DNA from: JBIKLM01 sp044375105
GTDB taxonomy: Bacteria > Planctomycetota > UBA1135 > GCA-002686595
Assembly (NCBI GenBank): GCA_044375105.1
Contig: JBILNK010000006.1
Span: forward strand, 1 to 54,741
Direction of reading: 5' to 3'
Length of the DNA stretch: 54,741 nucleotides
The notes beneath the pieces are model-generated. The model worked only from the letters and a program-made list of their open reading frames with translations. It was not told where the DNA came from and ran no database searches. This document shows positions 50,540 to 54,741 of the stretch, in pieces. Made by a program: the position numbers and the translations under genes. Position 1 is the stretch's first letter. The number at the start of each line of letters is the position of its first letter.

Positions 50540-52734
50540 TGTCGGCCAGCCCCCGTTTCCCCTCGGCCGCGGCGGCCCGCGCCGGCCAGGTCAGCGACGA
50601 CTTCGAGCCGCGCGACCGGCTCGAGCTCCTGAACACCGACCTGCGCCGGCTCGACGGACCCCAGAAGGTCACCGGGCGCGCGGTCTACTCCCACGACGTG
50701 CGCCTGCCGCGGCAGGTCTACGCGCGCCTGGTGTGGGCCCATGCCCCGCGCGCCACGATCGCCGCGATCGACCCGAGCGCGGCCCGCGAGCTGCCCGGCG
50801 TTGTGCTGGCCGAAGCGCTGCCCCGCGAGGGCGATCGCATCGACTACCTGGGCGCCGACGCGGTGCTGGCCTACGTGGCCGCCGAGACGCCGGAGGCGGC
50901 CCGCGACGCCGCCCGCGCGGTGCGTTTCGAGCTGACCCGCGAGCAGCCCACCCTGATGACCCCGGCCCAGGCCCTGGAGGCCGAAGCACCCAAGCTGATG
51001 CGGCGCGGCAACGCCAGCGGCGAGCGCAGCCGCGGCGACGAGGCCAAGACCCTGGCGGCGATCGCAGCGGCCGAGGTGCGGCTCGAGGCGGTCTACGAGC
51101 TGCCCGTGCAGCACCACGTCAGCCTGGAGACCCACGGCTGCGTGGTCGATTACGACGGCGAGCGCGCCACGGTTTACGCCTCGACCCAGATGGTCTCCGG
51201 CAGCGTGGGCGAGTTCGCCCAGCTGCTCGAATTGCCCGCCGACCGCGTGCGCGTGGTCTGCGAATACATGGGCGGTGGCTTCGGGGCCAAGTTCGGCGCC
51301 GGGCTCGAGGGCCGCGTGGCCTGCCTGGTGGCGCGAGCCTTGAAGCGCCCGGTGCACCTGCTGCTCGATCGGCCCCAGGAGTTCGCGCTGACCGGCAATC
51401 GCTCGGGCACGCGCGTCGAAGTTCGCGCCGGCGCCTCGCGCGAGGGCGGGCTGGTGGGCCTGTCGATGCAGGTCGACCGCCACGGTGGCATGGGCCAGGG
51501 CTCCTTCCCGACGCCGCCCTACATCTATCGCGTCGGCGAGAGCCACAGCCGCGTGCGCGCCGTGCACACCGCCATGGAGGCCAGCGTGGCCATGCGCGCG
51601 CCGGGCCACCCGCAGGCCTCCTTCGCCATGGAATCGACCGTGGACGAGCTGGCCTACGCCCTGGGCGTCGACCCGCTCGAGTTCCGCAAGCAGAACCTGG
51701 CCGACCCGGTCTGGCACCGCCAGCTCGACCGCGTGGCCGCGGAGCTCGGCTGGGGCCAGCATGAGCACCGCACCCGACCCGGCCGCGAAGACGCGCGCGG
51801 CCTGGCCGAGGGCATCGGCTTCGGCATCACCACCTGGCACGCGGGCGGCGCGCCCGGCGCCGAGGCCGAGGTGCGCATCCACAGCGACGGCTCGGTGGTC
51901 AGCGCCTGCGCGGTGCAGGACCTCGGGACCGGCGCGCGCACCTACGTGGCCGCCGTGCCCGCCGAGGTCCTCGGGCTGCCGCTCGAGGCGGTGCAGGCTC
52001 GCATCGGCGATTCGGATCTGCCGCCAGGGGTCGGCTCGGGCGGCAGCGTGACCACTGGATCGGTCGTGCCGGCCTTGCAGAAGGCCGCCCACGCGGCCCG
52101 TCGCGCGCTCGAGGAGCGCATCGCCCCGGCCCTCGGCATCGTGCCCGGGGAGCTGACCTACTCCGGCGGCTTTGTCACCAGCCAGCGCGATCCGGCTCTG
52201 CGCCTGGCCTTCAAGGACGCCTGCGCCCTGATCGGCAGCCAGCCCGTGGTCGGACGCGGCGCCTTCGACGCCGAGTTGACCGTGCGCCAGGGCGGCCTGC
52301 ACGGCGCCCAGGGGGTGCGCGTGCGCGTCGACGTGCACACCGGCCGGGTGCAGCTCTTGCGCATGGTCGCGATCCACGACACGGGCCTGCCGCTCAACCG
52401 CCTGGCCCTGCGCAGCCAGATCAACGGCGGCATGATCCAGGCCCTGTCCTATGGCCTGCTCGAGCAGCGCTTGGTGGACGAGAACCGCGGCTTCCTGCTC
52501 TCGGCCAACCTGGAGGCCTACAAGATCGCCGGGTCCCTCGAGATCCCGGAGATGCTGGCCCTGATCGACGACGAGGACGACCGGCCGGGCGTGACCGGCA
52601 TGGCCGAGGCGCCGGTGATCTGCGGCCACGCCGCGATCGCCAACGCGATCTTCAACGCCTGCGGCGCGCGCCTGCGCTCCCTGCCCTTCACCCCCGACCG
52701 CCTGCTGGCGGCCCTGCGCCAGCGACCCGCCTGA
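50539..52734 (+). CDS. paoC: molybdenum-binding large subunit of PaoABC-like aldehyde oxidoreductase
   Basis: The 731-residue protein is a molybdopterin-cytosine-dinucleotide hydroxylase large subunit. Recognisable are DGPQKVTGRAVYSHDVRLPR, VQHHVSLETHGCVVDY, MGGGFGAKFG in the Moco-binding region, VAMRAPGHPQASFAMES (the A-x-R-(A/G)-P-G motif), GSGGSVTTGS and the C-terminal catalytic Glu in TGMAEAPVICGHAAIANA (G-x-x-E). PVHLLLDRPQEF is also typical. It would hydroxylate an aldehyde to an acid, acting with the FeS and FAD subunits. It has no signal peptide of its own, so it is probably co-exported with the Tat-bearing subunit. A GGAGGA ribosome binding site precedes ATG 50539, which overlaps the upstream TGA by one base. 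No XdhC/PaoD-type chaperone gene is in the window. Confidence 0.9.
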   Translation: MSASPRFPSAAAARAGQVSDDFEPRDRLELLNTDLRRLDGPQKVTGRAVYSHDVRLPRQVYARLVWAHAPRATIAAIDPSAARELPGVVLAEALPREGDRIDYLGADAVLAYVAAETPEAARDAARAVRFELTREQPTLMTPAQALEAEAPKLMRRGNASGERSRGDEAKTLAAIAAAEVRLEAVYELPVQHHVSLETHGCVVDYDGERATVYASTQMVSGSVGEFAQLLELPADRVRVVCEYMGGGFGAKFGAGLEGRVACLVARALKRPVHLLLDRPQEFALTGNRSGTRVEVRAGASREGGLVGLSMQVDRHGGMGQGSFPTPPYIYRVGESHSRVRAVHTAMEASVAMRAPGHPQASFAMESTVDELAYALGVDPLEFRKQNLADPVWHRQLDRVAAELGWGQHEHRTRPGREDARGLAEGIGFGITTWHAGGAPGAEAEVRIHSDGSVVSACAVQDLGTGARTYVAAVPAEVLGLPLEAVQARIGDSDLPPGVGSGGSVTTGSVVPALQKAAHAARRALEERIAPALGIVPGELTYSGGFVTSQRDPALRLAFKDACALIGSQPVVGRGAFDAELTVRQGGLHGAQGVRVRVDVHTGRVQLLRMVAIHDTGLPLNRLALRSQINGGMIQALSYGLLEQRLVDENRGFLLSANLEAYKIAGSLEIPEMLALIDDEDDRPGVTGMAEAPVICGHAAIANAIFNACGARLRSLPFTPDRLLAALRQRPA

Positions 52735-52798
52735 TCCACGGCCCGGACCAGACCGGCGCGCCCCCGCCCGGACGGTCCCCACGCAGAGAGAGCCCGCG

Positions 52799-53812
52799 AT
52801 GAATCGATTCACCCTGCTGCGCCCGAACAGCCTCGAACAGGCCCTGGCCCTACTGCCCAAAGAGGAGGGCGACCGCTCCAGCGTGCTCCTGGCCGGCGGG
52901 CAAGATCTTTTGACCGAGATGGACGAGCACCTGGTCGAGCCAGAGCGCGTGATCTCCCTGCGGCGCGTGCCGGGCCTCGACGGCTTCACGCAGAACGCCG
53001 CCGGCGGCTTCGAACTCGGTGCGCTGCTGACGCTCTCGACCCTCGAGCGCCAAGCGGAGCTCGGCCCGCCCCAGCCGGGCGTGGCGCGGGGTCCCTTCAC
53101 GGTCCTGGCCGAGGCCGCCGGCTCCGTGGCCTCGCCCCAGATCCGCAGCCAGGCGACCCTGGCGGGCAACCTGAACCAGCGCCCGCGCTGCCTCTACTAC
53201 CGCTTGGAGGCGGCCCAGTGCCTCAAGAAGGGCGGCTCGATCTGCTTCGCCGCCGACGGCCGCAACAAGCTGAACGCGATCCTGGGCGGCGGCCCGTCCT
53301 ACATCGTGCATCCGAGCGACCTGGCCCCCGCGCTCGTATCCCTGGACGCCGAGGTCGAGCTGCACAGCAGCGCCGGCAGCCGCCGCGTGCCGCTCGAGCA
53401 GTACTACCTGCTGCCCCGGGACGGCGTGCTGCACACCGAGACCGTGCTGGCGCCCGGCGAGATCCTGACCCGCGTGCACCTGCCGCCCCGCGACGCCGCC
53501 TGGCGCAGCGTGTACCTCAAGTTCAAGGAGCGCGCCAGCTACGACTTCGCCCTGGCTTCGGTGGCCCTGGGCCTGCGGGTCGAAGGCCGCGCGATCGTCG
53601 AGGCCCGCCTGTGCCTGGGCGGCGTGGCCCCCAAGCCCTGGCGCGTGCCCAAGTTCGAAGCGGCCCTGGCCGGCGCGACCCTCGGCGAGCTCGATCACGG
53701 CGCCCTCGGCGACCTGGCCCTCGAAGGCGCCGCGCCCCTCTCCGAGAACGGCTACAAGCTGGACCTGGTGCGCGGCCTGCTGCGCCGCGCCCTCGAGGAG
53801 CTGGGCGGATGA
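52799..53812 (+). CDS. paoB: FAD (and likely 4Fe-4S) subunit of PaoABC-like aldehyde oxidoreductase
   Basis: The 337-residue FAD subunit of the CoxM/YagS type carries LLAGGQDLLTEMDE for pyrophosphate binding and SPQIRSQATLAGNLNQRPR for FAD binding. Unlike plain CoxM proteins it has an inserted Cys segment, Cys131, Cys141 and Cys149 (PRCLYYR, AQCLKK, SICFAADG), as in PaoB/YagS, where it binds an additional 4Fe-4S cluster; a fourth ligand is not obvious here. GPSYIVHPSDLAPALVSLD is another match. It would pass electrons from the FeS subunit to the acceptor. AGAGAG precedes ATG 52799, 64 bases after the large-subunit gene. Its stop overlaps the next start (ATGA). In enterobacteria the order is A-B-C; here it is A-C-B. 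Confidence 0.88.
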   Translation: MNRFTLLRPNSLEQALALLPKEEGDRSSVLLAGGQDLLTEMDEHLVEPERVISLRRVPGLDGFTQNAAGGFELGALLTLSTLERQAELGPPQPGVARGPFTVLAEAAGSVASPQIRSQATLAGNLNQRPRCLYYRLEAAQCLKKGGSICFAADGRNKLNAILGGGPSYIVHPSDLAPALVSLDAEVELHSSAGSRRVPLEQYYLLPRDGVLHTETVLAPGEILTRVHLPPRDAAWRSVYLKFKERASYDFALASVALGLRVEGRAIVEARLCLGGVAPKPWRVPKFEAALAGATLGELDHGALGDLALEGAAPLSENGYKLDLVRGLLRRALEELGG

Positions 53813-54204
53813 GCCCCATCGAGCCGCGCGCCCACGCCGCCGATGGCGCCGCCCCCGGATCGCTTTCGCCCGCCGAGCCGCCGCCGAGCTCGCCCGCCAG
53901 CCTTCCCGCCACCTCGCCCGCCGGTCTGCCAAGCAGCTCGCCCGCCAGCCTGCCAGCCAGCCTCCCCCCGGCCCCCCGCGAGCGCTTCCCGCACAGCGCC
54001 CCGCCCCCCGGCGCCCCGCTCCTGCGCAGCAAAAAGCTGCTCCTGACCTCGCGACCCGCCCGCGACTCCAGCGACGTCTTCGACGCTGCCAACTGCTGCT
54101 GGTGCGCCCGCACCCAAACCCTGCTCGGCCCCGACCGCGACCCGAGCCACCCCGACGACTGCCGCCCCGGCCGCCCCTGCTACCGCTCGCCCCTGCCGGG
54201 CTGA
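53809..54204 (+). CDS. small Pro/Ser-rich protein with a Cys-rich tail, last gene of the aldehyde oxidoreductase operon
   Basis: This 131-residue protein is of no family I recognise. ATG 53809 overlaps the FAD-subunit stop by 4 bases, so it is translated with the enzyme. Residues 18-57 are a low-complexity linker of Ser/Pro/Ala/Leu units (S-P-A-S-L-P repeated). Then comes a basic/hydrophobic patch (LLRSKKLLLTSRPARDSSDV) and a tail with five Cys: Cys96, Cys97 and Cys99 in ANCCWCART, Cys118 in DDCRPG and Cys124 in RPCYRS, plus His114. A CCxC-x18-C-x5-C pattern suggests metal or FeS-cluster binding. It could be an electron carrier, assembly factor or docking protein for the molybdoenzyme. There is no signal peptide. 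The tail has clear coding character while the linker has little, so the start is set mainly by the overlap. Confidence 0.6.
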   Translation: MSPIEPRAHAADGAAPGSLSPAEPPPSSPASLPATSPAGLPSSSPASLPASLPPAPRERFPHSAPPPGAPLLRSKKLLLTSRPARDSSDVFDAANCCWCARTQTLLGPDRDPSHPDDCRPGRPCYRSPLPG

Positions 54205-54229
54205 TCGGCGCTCCTTTCTCGGCCTGATC

Positions 54230-54257
54230 GAGACAGCGCAAGCAGGACTGTCTCTTT
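54230..54257 (+). terminator. terminator-like hairpin ending the aldehyde oxidoreductase operon
   Basis: GAGACAG (54230-54236) and CTGTCTC (54248-54254) form a perfect 7-bp stem with an 11-base loop, followed by TTTA. It lies 25 bases after the stop of the Cys-rich protein and marks the border between the GC-rich operon and the AT-richer gene to the right. Confidence 0.55.
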
Positions 54258-54261
54258 ACCG

Positions 54262-54741
54262 ATGAAAGCGAAAATCAACTCTTTGTTGAAAAAGCTAGGG
54301 TGCCTTACGACTGTTGCATTATTGCTGTCCATGCTGAGTTTCGGCATCTATCACTTGGATCGGGTATTGCCTCTTCGTTTTGTGCCGATCGATCAGTTCA
54401 TCATCGCCGAGGATCTGCCGGAGCCGGGCTATGAGTCTATCGCGATGGGTATTCCGAAATCGATCGCAAACGGAAGGGTTGAAGTATTTCCTCTTCTTGG
54501 ACGTCGAACGCCCGATGACAATTTCGGACCAAGTGCTTTGCTTAGATTTATTGTCATCGCGGAGAAGGGGACATATTTATCGGGTCTTGGCTGGGAGGGA
54601 ACATTCGATTTACGCCGTTCGTATGATGAGTATCGGTTGGCGTCAAGTGACAACCGAACATATATCTTGCCGGTGGACTTTGTTTCACGTGATCTCGAGC
54701 AACTGCCTTGGCATGGGGTCATTATAAAATTGGGGTTATAT
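54262..54741 (+). CDS. AT-rich gene for a membrane-anchored or exported protein, cut by the window edge
   Basis: The frame from ATG 54262 is open for 160 codons to the last base, so the gene is 5'-complete and continues outside. The N-terminus MKAKINSLLKKLGC then VALLLSMLSFGIYHLDRVL is a classic basic-plus-hydrophobic signal anchor. The rest (FVPIDQFIIAEDLPEPGYES, GIPKSIANGRVEVFPLLGRR, WEGTFDLRRSYDEYRLA, TYILPVDFVSRDLEQLPWHG) is protein-like, but I recognise no domain. G+C is about 47.5% by hand count against about 70% for the neighbours, and codons such as TTA, TAT, ATA and AGA, almost absent elsewhere, are used freely. This points to recent transfer or a different genome region. No clear ribosome binding site precedes the ATG; the terminator stem sits just upstream. 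Confidence 0.72.
   Translation, partial: MKAKINSLLKKLGCLTTVALLLSMLSFGIYHLDRVLPLRFVPIDQFIIAEDLPEPGYESIAMGIPKSIANGRVEVFPLLGRRTPDDNFGPSALLRFIVIAEKGTYLSGLGWEGTFDLRRSYDEYRLASSDNRTYILPVDFVSRDLEQLPWHGVIIKLGLY

Noticed and set aside
54429..54722. Minus-strand 97-codon frame at the right edge
   Set aside because: It lies opposite the plus-strand gene that has a signal anchor and stays open to the end of the window; the minus frame is terminated on both sides and has no recognisable features.

Overview
The window is a GC-rich bacterial chromosome segment (well above two-thirds G+C almost throughout). It looks like a member of the Planctomycetota. I infer this from style, not from a marker gene: a stand-alone Cys-type sulfatase, secreted proteases carrying IPT/TIG domains and a shared C-terminal module, a very large protein built of carboxypeptidase-regulatory-like domains, a secreted Asp-box propeller protein and a TMTC-like TPR membrane protein. 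There is no rRNA, CRISPR array, phage or transposase gene. One tRNA gene, tRNA-Arg(CCT), is present.

Layout. 1-8.5 kb: the end of an unknown gene, a thioredoxin-like lipoprotein, tRNA-Arg, a secreted HExxH metallopeptidase translationally coupled to a predicted outer-membrane barrel, an SGNH-hydrolase-like protein, a secreted M28 peptidase, a frameshifted gamma-glutamylcyclotransferase-like pseudogene and a small coiled-coil protein with strong hairpins behind it. 8.6-17.7 kb: a membrane GT-C glycosyltransferase with a GT2 partner, an atypical pyruvate kinase, a TVP38/DedA-like protein, a sulfatase, an intact AIG2-like protein, a HAMP-only membrane protein and thioredoxin 2. 17.8-21.5 kb: a catabolic module with D-2-hydroxyglutarate dehydrogenase and 2-oxoadipate dioxygenase/decarboxylase (HglS, DUF1338), divergent from a LysR regulator with a TGAG-N5-CTCA operator candidate between them; this is the end of a lysine/2-aminoadipate route to 2-oxoglutarate. 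21.5-30.6 kb: a GT39-like transferase, a PAP2 phosphatase, a MORN-like lipoprotein coupled to an apparently catalytically dead sulfatase-fold lipoprotein, GlpD and a TMTC-like TPR protein.

31.2-35.7 kb: two secreted proteases (lysyl-endopeptidase-like S1 and matrixin-like M10) with the same 210-residue C-terminal module (158/210 identical by hand alignment, no gaps), the second in an operon with a small secreted partner. 36-45.4 kb: a membrane protein with a spermidine-synthase-like domain, a DUF1579 protein, MutY, a GT2 enzyme and the 1159-residue multi-domain protein. 45.4-46.1 kb is a 750-base non-coding stretch with a possible gene remnant and a consensus TTGACA element in front of the Asp-box propeller protein.

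48.6-54.2 kb is the most interesting unit: a tightly overlapping operon of a class V PLP enzyme, a Tat-exported PaoABC-like molybdenum aldehyde oxidoreductase (subunit order A-C-B) and a small protein with a proline/serine-rich linker and a Cys-rich tail that I do not recognise. It ends at a hairpin. Immediately after it, a gene of only about 47.5% G+C begins and runs off the right edge, which may be the start of an acquired region.
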